Below, one piece after another: positions 7,505-16,328 of a stretch of 19,932 nt of DNA; within the stretch, counting starts at the first letter, position 1, and each line of letters opens with the position of its first letter. This DNA comes from Gallionella sp. UBA6045 (GTDB taxonomy: Bacteria; Pseudomonadota; Gammaproteobacteria; Burkholderiales; Gallionellaceae): NCBI GenBank assembly GCA_002429165.1, contig DIYV01000125.1, positions 47,751 through 67,682 of the forward strand, read 5' to 3'. The position numbers and the translations under genes were made by a program. The notes beneath the pieces were generated by a model. That model ran no database searches, was not told the origin of the DNA, and saw only the letters and a list, made by a program, of their open reading frames with translations.

Positions 7505-8338
7505 ATGGAAGTTATACACACACGCATCTGGCAGGAAGAAACCGAACCCGACAACGCATTTGCGGCACTGTCCTGTCACTGTCACGGCTACGATGTCTAT
7601 GGTGACCTGCTGTCCAATGCCAGCTGGATCGAGTACCTATTTCTGTTATTTCGCGGCGAAGCGCCCACAGTACAACAAACCAAGTTGTTGGAGGGATTGG
7701 CCATCGCATTGGCAAACCCGGGACCGCGCGATGCCGCGGTACATGCGGCGATGTGCGGCGGGGTCGGCGGTTCGACCTCGGCATCTTGTTTGATGGCGGC
7801 GCTTGGGGTGGGTGCGGGCGCATCCGGCGGCGCGCGTGAAGTGTTCAATGCGATGCAGGACTGGCAAGTGCGTGGCACCGATCTGGCATTGTGGCAATCA
7901 GGGCTGGGCGTAAAGCCGGTGGACGATCCGGCGGATGTCTGGCCGGCTGCCGGTCATCCGGCAGGCTTCGATCCTTATGGCGTGCGCTGTACCACACCGG
8001 TATTACAAACGTTGGCACATCTCGCCGCGCTGGATTGCGCACCGTCGCTGTCCTGGCTGCAGGCTAACCGGATAGCATTGGAAACCGCCGCCGGGCTGCC
8101 TCTGGCAATGTCCGGCCTAGCAGCGGCTGCCTTGCGCGATCTCGGTTGCACCCCGGAGCAGGGTGAGATGCTGCATTTGTTGCTGCGGCTTCCGGGCGCC
8201 GCAGTACATGCATTGGAGCAACGCGATACTGGCTACAAGAACTTTCCATTTTTCCAGATCGAACTGGAAAACGACCCTGGCCCAGCAAGCACCGGTCACA
8301 ATCAGAATGTAGAGAATAGTGTTGGAGAAAAGACATGA
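7505..8338 (+). CDS. Citrate synthase/citryl-CoA lyase-fold protein with altered active site, subunit 1
   Basis: This 277-residue protein is close to the size of small citryl-CoA-lyase-like proteins rather than full citrate synthase (about 430). Early residues GYDVYGDLLSNASWIEYLFLLFRGEAPT match the conserved N-terminal CS segment. By eye, GASGGAREVF aligns with the catalytic-His motif (G-x-x-H-G-G-A), with Ser107 replacing His. AGHPAGFDPYGVR keeps the second catalytic His (His151) and the DP motif. AMSGLAAAALRDLG aligns with N-V-D-G and the ten-residue spacing of citryl-CoA lyases, with Ser203 in place of the catalytic Asp. Standard citrate cleavage or synthesis is therefore doubtful. It starts 7 bp after the ThDP gene and overlaps the next gene by ATGA, so it probably acts with both. 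CoA-thioester chemistry is inference. Confidence 0.75.
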   Translation: MEVIHTRIWQEETEPDNAFAALSCHCHGYDVYGDLLSNASWIEYLFLLFRGEAPTVQQTKLLEGLAIALANPGPRDAAVHAAMCGGVGGSTSASCLMAALGVGAGASGGAREVFNAMQDWQVRGTDLALWQSGLGVKPVDDPADVWPAAGHPAGFDPYGVRCTTPVLQTLAHLAALDCAPSLSWLQANRIALETAAGLPLAMSGLAAAALRDLGCTPEQGEMLHLLLRLPGAAVHALEQRDTGYKNFPFFQIELENDPGPASTGHNQNVENSVGEKT

Positions 8339-9174
8339 ATGGGCCACAAATACTGGAAGAACATGTTGGACGGTTGGTTACAAGCATGGGAGCATTTTTT
8401 CCCGGCGAGCGCATTGTATTTCGCGGCCAAGATCTATTTGACTCGCTCGGCGATTTTGATTGGTTGGAACTTTATTTGTTCGGTATCACTGGCCGTCGTT
8501 ATACCCCGCAACAAGTACGGGTCCTTCACTCACTCTTCACACATAATAGCTTTCCTGATCCCCGGCTGTGGAACAATCGTGTTGCAGCACTGGCAGGCAC
8601 AGCGCGTAGCACAGGTGCGTTAGGCATCGCTGCTGCGATAGCTGTTTCAGAGGCAAAGATTTATGGTGGTGCTTCACAAATACGTTGTTGTGAATTTTTG
8701 ACGCGCGCAAAAAAGATGGTGGACGACGGGGCAGACTTGGAAGCGTTGGTGCGCAAAGAAATAAAAGAAAAACGCGGTATCGGGGGTTACGGGCGGCCAA
8801 TTGTTTCGACAGATGAGCGCATCGCGCCAATCATGAAAGTTGTACGTGAACAGGGTCTGGAAGGTGGTCCGTATCTCAAGCTCGCATTTGAAGTGGAACG
8901 CATTCTGCTACAAGGACGCTGGCGCTGGCATATGAATAGCGTTGGGCTTACGGCAGCACTGTGTGCCGATTTCGGTATGAGTCCGCGCGAGTACAATTTA
9001 GGGGCGGTACCCGTTTTTCTTGCCGGCATGCCGCCATGTTATCTGGATGCAGCGGAAAAACCGGAAGGTACGTTGTTTCCGCTGCCTTGCAGTGTGCTGT
9101 CGTACGAAGGAGTAGCCCGACGTCAGTGGCGTGCCGCAAAACCTGTTGTTCCGACTGATGAAAGCAATATCTGA
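8335..9174 (+). CDS. Citrate synthase/citryl-CoA lyase-fold protein with altered active site, subunit 2
   Basis: This 279-residue paralog of the preceding protein shares its overall layout: an N-terminal FRGQDLFDSLGDFDWLELYLFG segment, a Gly-Gly-Ala motif, a GYGRP segment, and a C-terminal NSVGLTAALCADFG helix. It lacks all three canonical catalytic residues by my alignment: Tyr110 replaces the first His (IYGGASQ), Arg154 the second (GGYGRPIVSTDER), and Val203 the Asp (N-x-V-G). It is not a half-gene, because each of the two proteins has the whole small fold. The most likely arrangement is a hetero-oligomer with subunit 1, one chain being structural or binding CoA. GGAGA upstream of the ATG gives a good ribosome site, and ATGA overlap implies coupling. 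Coding sequence looks a little richer in A/T than its neighbours in the 8380-8780 stretch. Confidence 0.7.
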   Translation: MNGPQILEEHVGRLVTSMGAFFPGERIVFRGQDLFDSLGDFDWLELYLFGITGRRYTPQQVRVLHSLFTHNSFPDPRLWNNRVAALAGTARSTGALGIAAAIAVSEAKIYGGASQIRCCEFLTRAKKMVDDGADLEALVRKEIKEKRGIGGYGRPIVSTDERIAPIMKVVREQGLEGGPYLKLAFEVERILLQGRWRWHMNSVGLTAALCADFGMSPREYNLGAVPVFLAGMPPCYLDAAEKPEGTLFPLPCSVLSYEGVARRQWRAAKPVVPTDESNI

Positions 9175-9199
9175 CACAATGGCGTGCACTAGATATCTG
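9171..9199 (+). promoter_or_regulatory. Weak promoter candidate before the TonB receptor gene
   Basis: CTGACA (9171-9176) is followed after 17 bp by TATCTG (9194-9199). The -35 is good and the -10 poor. The 62-bp gap also holds TGCAC/GTGCA arms around AGATATCT. It is the only signal seen that could separate this gene from the upstream operon. Confidence 0.25.
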
Positions 9200-9236
9200 A
9201 ATATTGTGCAGACAGAAGTGTAAAGAGGGAGTCATC

Positions 9237-11339
9237 ATGAAAACAACCATAGTGCGGCTAATCCTCGTGTTACTGATAGCGGCCTGGACCGTTAGCAGCT
9301 ATGCCGCGTCACAGTCTGAGGAAGATGAACTGGCGCTGGCCTATGGCGACAAATCCTTCGTTTCGATCGCCACCGGTTCTCGCCAACCAATTGCGCGGGC
9401 ACCATCCGTTGCGTCCGTGATCACTGCAGAGGATATTCAAGCTATTGGTGCAGCTGATCTGGACGAAGTGCTGGAAACCGTGCCTGGCTTGCATGTATCG
9501 CGTTCGCCGATCGGCTACAACCCAATTTATACCATACGCGGCATCGACACACAGTACAATCCAGAAGTGCTGATGCTGGTGAATGGGATCCCTATCACGG
9601 GTGCGTATTTTGGCAACCGGTCACAAACTTGGGGCGGCATGCCGGTGGAGAACATCGCGCGCATCGAGGTGATACGAGGGCCCGGTTCGGCGCTATACGG
9701 TGCCGATGCTTTTGCCGGCGTGATCAATATTATCACCAAGACTGCCGCCGATATTGAGGCTAGCCAACTTGGTTTGCGAGTTGGTTCGTTCAACAGCCGC
9801 GATGCCTGGTTGCAATATGGTGGCAATACGCATGGTATCGATACCGCGGCTTACCTTAGGGTGGGTCACACCGACGGTCAGCATCAGATAATTGCTGGGG
9901 ATGCGCAGTCATTGTTTGACTCTATAACTGGCACTTCTGCTTCACTCGCACCGGGGCCGGTCAACCTTGGTGTGGATGCCATTGATGGTCGCATCGACCT
10001 GTCGCGCAACAAATTGCGGCTGCGCGCCGGATTTCAGCAGCGCAGCAACGGAGAGTCAGGTGCTGGAGTTGCGTCGGCACTGGATCCTGTGGGGATAAAT
10101 TATGGCGAACGCGTCAACACCGACCTGACCTATCAGGATGCGAATTTTGCCCCCAATCTGGATGTAACTGCACAGGCCAGCTATTTATACATCACCGAGC
10201 AATCCAATCTGACGCTATTTCCGCCGGGAACAAATTTTGGTTTAGGGGCGTTTCCCAACGGCGTGATCGGCAATCCCGACAAGTGGGAGCGCCACCTGCG
10301 TTTCAACCTCGCCGCTGTTTATTCCGGATTGCAGAGCCACAAGCTTCGTTTCGGTGTTGGCACCCAGAATGATAATTTGTACAAAACCCAGGAATCCCGG
10401 AATTACAACTTGGTTTTAGGTCCGCTCGGGTACGCTCCGGCACCACTGCCGGGCGGGTTGACGGACATGACCGCGACTGACATTTTTATGACGCCACATT
10501 CCCGCCGCGTGAACTATGCCTATGCGCAGGACGAATGGAATTTTACCCGCGACTGGTACCTGACCGCCGGAGTGCGCAACGACCAGTATTCGGATTTTGG
10601 GGGCACGACCAACCCGCGTCTGGCGCTGGTATGGGATACCGCTTACAACCTGACCAGCAAGCTGCTCTATGGACAGGCGTTTCGTCCTCCATCCTTTGCA
10701 GAGCTCTATAACATCAATAATCCGGTAGCGCAGGGCAATCCCAACCTGAAACCGGAAACCAACCAGTCTGTGGAGCTTGCTTTTGCCTGGCAAACGACCA
10801 GCGCATTGCAGGCCAACCTGAACCTGTTTCGTTACCAGATGAAGGATATTCTGCGTTTCGTGCAGGATCCGAGTACCGGTATATCGACCGCGCAGAATGC
10901 CGGGCAGCAGCACGGTCAGGGCATGGAAGTGGAACTGGTCTGGGATGCGGCTGCCAATCTGCGGCTGTCGGGCAATTATGCGATGCAACATTCGATCGAT
11001 GAAACCACCAATCAGGATGCCGGCAATGCGCCGCGAAATCATGTCTATGCGCGCGCCGACTGGCGCTTTATGCCGCGTTGGACGCTGGACACACAGCTCA
11101 ACTACGTCGCCGATCGCAAGCGCGAACCGGGGGATACCCGTCCGCCCATCGCCGATTACCATACCGTGGACCTCACGCTGCGCAGCAATAATGAGAGCGG
11201 AGATTGGGCTTATTCATTCAAGGTACTTAACCTGTTCGGTGCAGATGCGCGCGAGCCGTCTCCTTCACCGGGATTTATTCCCTATGACTTGCCGGTGGAT
11301 CCGCGTGCGTTCCGCGTCGAGTTGACCCATCAGCTCTGA
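9237..11339 (+). CDS. TonB-dependent outer-membrane receptor
   Basis: This receptor has 700 residues from the ATG at 9237, chosen over an in-frame ATG at 9204 because AGAGGGAG lies just before it and it opens directly into a signal peptide (MKTTIVRLILVLLIAAW...SSYAA). The plug domain covers roughly residues 50-170: VASVITAEDIQAIGAADLDE, LETVPGLHVSRSP, YTIRGI, VLMLVNGIPI, IARIEVIRGPGSALYGADAFAGVINIIT. The rest is a beta-barrel with FRPPSFAELYNINNP and NPNLKPETNQSVELAF typical of the C-terminal half. It ends HQL rather than with the usual terminal aromatic residue. No clear TonB box was seen near DELALAYGDKSF. Ligand unknown; family members take up siderophores, cobalamin or other large solutes. 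Its stop overlaps the start of a periplasmic binding protein gene, so receptor, binding protein and c-di-GMP enzyme appear to form one operon. Confidence 0.9.
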   Translation: MKTTIVRLILVLLIAAWTVSSYAASQSEEDELALAYGDKSFVSIATGSRQPIARAPSVASVITAEDIQAIGAADLDEVLETVPGLHVSRSPIGYNPIYTIRGIDTQYNPEVLMLVNGIPITGAYFGNRSQTWGGMPVENIARIEVIRGPGSALYGADAFAGVINIITKTAADIEASQLGLRVGSFNSRDAWLQYGGNTHGIDTAAYLRVGHTDGQHQIIAGDAQSLFDSITGTSASLAPGPVNLGVDAIDGRIDLSRNKLRLRAGFQQRSNGESGAGVASALDPVGINYGERVNTDLTYQDANFAPNLDVTAQASYLYITEQSNLTLFPPGTNFGLGAFPNGVIGNPDKWERHLRFNLAAVYSGLQSHKLRFGVGTQNDNLYKTQESRNYNLVLGPLGYAPAPLPGGLTDMTATDIFMTPHSRRVNYAYAQDEWNFTRDWYLTAGVRNDQYSDFGGTTNPRLALVWDTAYNLTSKLLYGQAFRPPSFAELYNINNPVAQGNPNLKPETNQSVELAFAWQTTSALQANLNLFRYQMKDILRFVQDPSTGISTAQNAGQQHGQGMEVELVWDAAANLRLSGNYAMQHSIDETTNQDAGNAPRNHVYARADWRFMPRWTLDTQLNYVADRKREPGDTRPPIADYHTVDLTLRSNNESGDWAYSFKVLNLFGADAREPSPSPGFIPYDLPVDPRAFRVELTHQL

Positions 11340-12349
11340 TGGACAATACCCCGACATTTCTGCCGGGCATACACGTTCTCTCCGGATGTGCTGAATTCAA
11401 ATGCAGGACGTTCGCGCTTTTGCGCGGAGTCATGCTACTGATTCTCGCTGCACTGACCGTTACATCACCGGCATCGGCAGCCGAAGAAATTCCGATCGCT
11501 GTTATCTATCCCGATATCGGTGAGCCATATCGGCAAATATTCACCGAAATAATTTCAGGCATAGAAGACAAGGTCGGCGCACCGGTAGCGAATTATCCGG
11601 TGCACCCAGGCACGGATATTGGTACGCTGAAAACCAGTCTGAACCGCCATAATATCAAGGTGGTCATCGCACTGGGTCGGCAGGGCATGAAAACGGCACA
11701 GATGTTGAACAATCATATCAGGGTGGTGGTGGGTGGCGTGCTGACAATGCCTGAGAACGGGTTGGACGAGCAGCCGGTGATCAGCCTGACGCCGGATCCC
11801 GCGCTGTTGTTCGCGCGAATGAAGGCGCTAATGCCGTCCATGAAGCGTGTGTTCGTTGTCTATGACCCGGCTGTCAATGGCTGGCTGATGACATTGGCCG
11901 AATCATCCGCTCGTGCCCTGGGACTGGAATTGGTGGCTTACAAGGCGCAGAATCTGCGCAGGGCGGTCGGATTTTACCAGCAAATTTTTTCACAAGCCGA
12001 CGGTCGCAGCGATGCGCTGTGGTTGCCCCAGGACCCAACCACGGTAGAAGATAGTTCGATCCTGCCTTTGGTGCTGCAGGAGTCGTGGAATAGTAACCTC
12101 GCCGTTTTCTCCAGCAATTTCGGCTATGTCCGGCGCGGTGTGCTGTTTTCGCTATATCCTGACAACGCGGGGCTGGGCAAAAGTCTTGCCGGCTTGGCTC
12201 AGGATATTTTGGTAACGGGTGACTATAAAAAGCACGGTTTGATGCCTTTGCGCGATGTGAAAAGTGCCGTCAATTCGCGCACGGCCAAGCACTTGGGGAT
12301 CAATCCAAACCGCTTGCAGAGTTTCAACAAGATTTTTCCGGAGCAATAA
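11339..12349 (+). CDS. Periplasmic ABC-type substrate-binding protein (ABC_sub_bind-like)
   Basis: This 336-residue protein has an N-terminal hydrophobic signal (FALLRGVMLLILAALTVTSPASAAEE) and a mature part resembling the ABC_sub_bind family: IPIAVIYPDIGEPYRQIF, a VVIALGRQG strand-turn, VISLTPDPALLF, MKRVFVVYDPAVNGWLM, ALWLPQDPTTVEDSSILPLV, and a C-terminal VNSRTAKHLGINP typical of this group. The ATG at 11339 overlaps the upstream stop (TGATG), but the signal would then have a long n-region of about 30 residues. An ATG at 11432 would leave no positive charge before the hydrophobic core, so the longer start is kept with some doubt. No ABC permease or ATPase gene follows. The neighbour is a membrane GGDEF/EAL protein, so ligand sensing rather than transport is likely. 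Confidence 0.8.
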   Translation: MDNTPTFLPGIHVLSGCAEFKCRTFALLRGVMLLILAALTVTSPASAAEEIPIAVIYPDIGEPYRQIFTEIISGIEDKVGAPVANYPVHPGTDIGTLKTSLNRHNIKVVIALGRQGMKTAQMLNNHIRVVVGGVLTMPENGLDEQPVISLTPDPALLFARMKALMPSMKRVFVVYDPAVNGWLMTLAESSARALGLELVAYKAQNLRRAVGFYQQIFSQADGRSDALWLPQDPTTVEDSSILPLVLQESWNSNLAVFSSNFGYVRRGVLFSLYPDNAGLGKSLAGLAQDILVTGDYKKHGLMPLRDVKSAVNSRTAKHLGINPNRLQSFNKIFPEQ

Positions 12350-12361
12350 ATTCAGTTATCC

Positions 12362-14800
12362 ATGAAGAAGATTGTCAACGAATTTCTGCAGAACCTGACT
12401 TTCAGGCGTCAGCTTGGCATCATGATCACGCTCGGGATTCTGTTGCTGGCGTTATGTTCCTCGCTGGTGGGTTCGTGGCAGAGCAACGAGCGGGTGCGCG
12501 CCAACCTGCTTGAGCAGGGCCAGCACATTACCGAGAGTCTGGCCCGCCAGAGCACCTTGGCGCTGATTTACGCATCGGCCGATAATGCCGCCGAGGCTGT
12601 GAAAGCCACCATGGCTTTTCCCGGCGTGATCGGTGTGGAAATCCGCGATGTCAAAAAACACGCATTGTTGACACGCGGCAGCACCGGTTTTGGCGAATTT
12701 AACACTGCATTCAATCCTGCCAATTCGCAGGCTAGCGCAGTTCTGGATCAGGAAAACGGGTATGCCTGGCGCTTTGTTGCCCCGGTATATACGCAACCTT
12801 CCGCCGAATCGCCTTTCAATGTGCAGACGGCCCAGCCCGAGTTGCTCGGTTATGTTTCGGTGGTGATGAGCAAGGCGGCGCTTGCCCGGACAACGACCGA
12901 CATTTTTATCGTCAACATGGCCACATCGTTTTCCTTCGCGCTGCTGTTCCTGTTTATGACCCGCATTCTGACCAATCGCATGACGCGACCGCTCAACCAG
13001 CTGTCGGACAGCATGGGGCGCGCGAAAGCTGGCGAATCGGAAGTGCGAGCCGTGCTCACCGGACCCAAGGATATCGCCGATATGGCCCATGCCTTCAACA
13101 GCATGATGGCGGTGCTGGAAGAGCGCGAAGCGGCTTTGAGCGTTGCCGCGATTGCATTCGAGATCGAGGAAGGCATGATCGTGACTGACAGCGACGGGGT
13201 GATCCTCAGGGTCAACCGTGTTTTCACGATACTGTCCGGCTACAGCGCAGATGAAGCGATCGGCAACAATTTGAGCATGATCAAGTCTGATCGCGATGAT
13301 GCCGGGTTCTACCCGCGTATGCTGGAAGTTCTGTATCGCGACAATTATTGGCAGGGTGAAATCTGGAACCGCCGCAAGAACGGGGAAAACTACCCGGAAT
13401 GGCTGACCATTACCGCCGTTGTCGGCAAAGACGGCAGTATCACGAATTATATTTGCGCGTTTTTTGACATCACCGAACGCAAGCAGGCCGAAGAAAAGAT
13501 CCACAACCTGGCTTTTTATGACCCGCTCTGTCAATTGCCCAACCGGCGGCTGCTGTTTGACCGCCTTCATCAGGCAGTCACAACCAGCGCGCGCAACAAG
13601 AGTTGTGCCGGTCTGCTGTTCATCGATCTCGATAATTTCAAGATATTGAATGACACCAGAGGACACGATATCGGTGATATGCTGTTGATCGAGGTGGGTC
13701 ACCGGCTGCGCGCTTGCATACGCGAGAGCGATACGCTGGCGCGTTTGGGCGGGGATGAGTTCGTGGTGTTATTGGAGGGGTTGAGCACAGACAGAAGTGA
13801 AGCAGCGGTACAGGCTCGGGAAGTGGGCGAAAAAATGCTCAACGACATTCACCTGCCCTACATGCTCGATAATGTCGAGCATTACAGCACGGCTAGCATA
13901 GGCATATCCCTGTTCGCCAATTACCGGCAGAATCTTGATGATCTGCTCAAGCAGGCCGACACGGCGATGTATGCGGCAAAAAAGGCCGGGCGCAACACCC
14001 TGCGCTTCTTCGATCCGGCAATGCAGGAAGCGCTGGAAATGCGCAGCCAGCTTGAAGTCGCAATTCGGAAATCGCTGCCAAAAGACGAGTTCAAGCTGTT
14101 TTACCAGATGCAGGTTGATGTCAATCTTCGCCCGGTTGGTGCAGAGGCACTCATACGCTGGGATCACCCGGAACAGGGCCTGATCTTCCCGGACAAATTC
14201 ATTCCTATTGCGGAAGATACCGGGCTGATATTGCCGCTGGGCCAGTGGGTATTGCAGGCGGCTTGTGCGCAAATCAAGGAATGGGAGAGCAGTCCGATTA
14301 CCCGCGAATTGTCGCTGGCAGTCAACGTCAGTGCGAGGCAGTTCCGCCAGCCGGATTTTGTAAAACAGGTGAGCGACATAATCGCGCAAAGTCTGATCAA
14401 TCCCGCCCGCTTCAAGATTGAGCTGACCGAGAGCACGGTGCTCGATAACGTCGCTGACACGATCACCAAGATGCATGCATTGAAAAATATCGGTGTCCAC
14501 TTCTCGATGGATGATTTTGGCACGGGATATTCTTCGCTGGCGTATCTGACCCAATTGCCGCTCGACCAATTGAAGATCGACAAGTCATTCGTTCACAACA
14601 TCGGAACAAAATCCACTGATGCGACGATCATTCAAACCATTATCGGCATGGCCCATAATCTGGGCATTGAGGTGATTGCAGAAGGCGTGGAAACCTATGC
14701 CCAACGGGATTTTCTTGCGGAAGCGGGATGCATGCTCTACCAGGGGTATCTGTTCGGCCGTCCCGTCCCGTTGAAGGCATTTAATGCCTCGCTGATATAA
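12362..14800 (+). CDS. Membrane sensor with CHASE8-like, HAMP, PAS, GGDEF and EAL domains
   Basis: This 812-residue protein makes and/or degrades cyclic di-GMP. Order: TM1 about 18-38; periplasmic domain about 39-177 resembling CHASE8 (HITESLARQSTLALIY, AEAVKATMAFPGVIGVEI); TM2 about 180-201; HAMP about 202-255; PAS with PAC about 262-375, ending FFDITERKQAEEKI; GGDEF about 385-540; EAL about 565-805. The cyclase motif GGDEF is intact (463-467) and an inhibitory I-site RESD lies five residues before it. The EAL domain keeps AEALIRW (EAL 595-597), ELTES, DDFGTGYSSL and IAEGVET, so both activities look possible. It starts 12 bp after the binding-protein gene in one operon. The binding protein may contact the periplasmic domain, which is inference. 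Confidence 0.9.
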   Translation: MKKIVNEFLQNLTFRRQLGIMITLGILLLALCSSLVGSWQSNERVRANLLEQGQHITESLARQSTLALIYASADNAAEAVKATMAFPGVIGVEIRDVKKHALLTRGSTGFGEFNTAFNPANSQASAVLDQENGYAWRFVAPVYTQPSAESPFNVQTAQPELLGYVSVVMSKAALARTTTDIFIVNMATSFSFALLFLFMTRILTNRMTRPLNQLSDSMGRAKAGESEVRAVLTGPKDIADMAHAFNSMMAVLEEREAALSVAAIAFEIEEGMIVTDSDGVILRVNRVFTILSGYSADEAIGNNLSMIKSDRDDAGFYPRMLEVLYRDNYWQGEIWNRRKNGENYPEWLTITAVVGKDGSITNYICAFFDITERKQAEEKIHNLAFYDPLCQLPNRRLLFDRLHQAVTTSARNKSCAGLLFIDLDNFKILNDTRGHDIGDMLLIEVGHRLRACIRESDTLARLGGDEFVVLLEGLSTDRSEAAVQAREVGEKMLNDIHLPYMLDNVEHYSTASIGISLFANYRQNLDDLLKQADTAMYAAKKAGRNTLRFFDPAMQEALEMRSQLEVAIRKSLPKDEFKLFYQMQVDVNLRPVGAEALIRWDHPEQGLIFPDKFIPIAEDTGLILPLGQWVLQAACAQIKEWESSPITRELSLAVNVSARQFRQPDFVKQVSDIIAQSLINPARFKIELTESTVLDNVADTITKMHALKNIGVHFSMDDFGTGYSSLAYLTQLPLDQLKIDKSFVHNIGTKSTDATIIQTIIGMAHNLGIEVIAEGVETYAQRDFLAEAGCMLYQGYLFGRPVPLKAFNASLI

Positions 14801-14816
14801 CCGGAACTGCAAGATT

Positions 14817-14852
14817 GCATCGTGAACTTTTGCGCTGATGAATGCGCGATGC
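14817..14852. terminator. Possible stem between convergent genes
   Basis: GCATCG (14817-14822) pairs with CGATGC (14847-14852), with GCGC arms inside (14832-14835 / 14844-14847) as an alternative. It sits between the GGDEF/EAL stop and the argH stop. No T-run follows on the plus strand. An A-run at 14880-14885 would be a T-run in argH mRNA but is not directly behind the stem. Terminator function is therefore weakly supported. Confidence 0.25.
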
Positions 14853-14891
14853 GATCTGATGGATCAATGCTGCAGGCAGAAAAAATTGAAG

Positions 14892-16274
14892 TTAATTCGT
14901 GAGGCTGGCACGCGCCCGCGCGATTGCCGCTTCGACTTGCTGCGGCGCGGTTCCGCCAATGTGGTTGCGGCTGGCGAGCGAGCCTTCCAGCGACAAAACC
15001 TGGTACACATCCTCGCCGATATGCGTTGAAAACTGCTGCAACTCGGCAAGGCTGATGGCGCTCAAATCGCAGCCGCGCTGTTCGGCGAAGCGCACTGCGA
15101 CAGCCACGGTTTCATGGGCATCGCGGAACGGCACGCCCTTTTTCACCAGATAGTCGGCCAGGTCGGTAGCGGTGGCGTAGCCCTGCAAGGCCGCATCGCG
15201 CATGGCTTCCGGCTTGACCTTTATGCCGGCAATCATGTCCGCGTAGATGCGCAAAGTCTGCGTCAGCGTTTCCACCGTGTCGAACAGCGGTTCCTTGTCT
15301 TCCTGGTTGTCCTTGTTGTAAGCAAGGGGCTGGCCCTTCATCAGCGTGAGCAGCGCGACCAGATGACCGTTCACGCGCCCGGTCTTGCCGCGCACCAGTT
15401 CCGGCACATCGGGATTCTTTTTTTGCGGCATGATGGACGAGCCGGTACAGAAGCGGTCGGCGATGTCGATGAAGCCGAAACGCGGGCTCATCCACAGTAT
15501 CAGTTCTTCGGAGAAGCGCGACAGATGCGTCATGACCAGCGCGGCGCAAGCGGTGAATTCGATGGCGAAGTCGCGATCGGAAACCGCATCCAGCGAGTTT
15601 TCACACACGCCGTCAAAGCCGAGCAGCTCCGCAACGTATTCGCGCTTGATCGGATAACTGGTCCCGGCCAGAGCCGCCGCGCCCAGCGGCAGGCGGTTCA
15701 CGCGCTTGCGGCAATCGCGCAGGCGTTCCGCGTCGCGTTTGAGCATCTCGAAATAGGCCATCAGGTGATGCGCGAAGCTGATCGGCTGTGCGACCTGCAA
15801 ATGGGTGAAGCCGGGCATGATGGTGTGGGTATGCTGCCCGGCAAGGTCGAGCAGCACGCTTTGCAATGCCTTGATCAGCCCGAGCAGTTCATCTACCGCA
15901 TGGCGCAGGTACAGCCTGATATCTGTCGCAACCTGATCGTTGCGCGAACGTCCGGTGTGCAGCCGTTTCCCCGCATCACCAACCAGTGCGGTGAGACGCT
16001 TCTCGATGTTGAGGTGCACGTCTTCCAGATCAAGCGACCAGACGAATTCGCCGCTGATGATTTCATTTTCGACTTGCGCAAGGCCGCGCTTGATGTCGTT
16101 CAAGTCAGGTGTGGCGATGATGCCGCAGGCCGCCAGCATTTGCGCATGCGCCAGCGATCCCTGAATGTCGAACATGGCGAGCTTGTGGTCGAAGCCGACC
16201 GACGCGGTGTAGCGTTTAACCAATTCTGCCACCGGTTCAGCGAATCGTCCCGACCAGGTATCTTTGTCTTGCAT
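14892..16274 (-). CDS. argH: Argininosuccinate lyase
   Basis: This 460-residue cytoplasmic enzyme catalyses the last step of arginine synthesis, splitting argininosuccinate into arginine and fumarate. The family signature [16 protein letters not shown] with its catalytic-loop Ser is present, as are [13 protein letters not shown], the [12 protein letters not shown] segment with the catalytic His, and SDRDFAIEF. The start is set at 16274 ([14 protein letters not shown]), the family's usual N-terminus, rather than at an in-frame ATG at 16316. A G-rich run just upstream may serve as ribosome site. The gene is divergent from an AlgZ-type kinase 54 bp away, as argH is in Pseudomonas. It converges with the GGDEF/EAL gene on the other side. 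Nothing looks abnormal. Confidence 0.97.
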   Translation of the reverse strand: MQDKDTWSGRFAEPVAELVKRYTASVGFDHKLAMFDIQGSLAHAQMLAACGIIATPDLNDIKRGLAQVENEIISGEFVWSLDLEDVHLNIEKRLTALVGDAGKRLHTGRSRNDQVATDIRLYLRHAVDELLGLIKALQSVLLDLAGQHTHTIMPGFTHLQVAQPISFAHHLMAYFEMLKRDAERLRDCRKRVNRLPLGAAALAGTSYPIKREYVAELLGFDGVCENSLDAVSDRDFAIEFTACAALVMTHLSRFSEELILWMSPRFGFIDIADRFCTGSSIMPQKKNPDVPELVRGKTGRVNGHLVALLTLMKGQPLAYNKDNQEDKEPLFDTVETLTQTLRIYADMIAGIKVKPEAMRDAALQGYATATDLADYLVKKGVPFRDAHETVAVAVRFAEQRGCDLSAISLAELQQFSTHIGEDVYQVLSLEGSLASRNHIGGTAPQQVEAAIARARASLTN

Positions 16275-16328
16275 TGCCGCCCCCACTTGTCCCAAAATGA
16301 AGCATCGAAAACTCAAGGTTTTCCCGCC

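Noticed and set aside
8335..9174. Idea that the two citrate-synthase-like genes are one synthase split by a frameshift.
   Set aside because: Both proteins contain the same segments from N- to C-terminus, so they are paralogous full small domains, and the ATGA junction has its own ribosome-binding site.
15114..16328. Very long plus-strand open frame antisense to argH, in frame with algZ (15114-17384 without a stop).
   Set aside because: The upstream part translates to a His/Arg/Gln-rich, low-similarity sequence typical of the antisense of a GC-rich gene, while argH on the minus strand is a textbook enzyme. The kinase begins at 16329.
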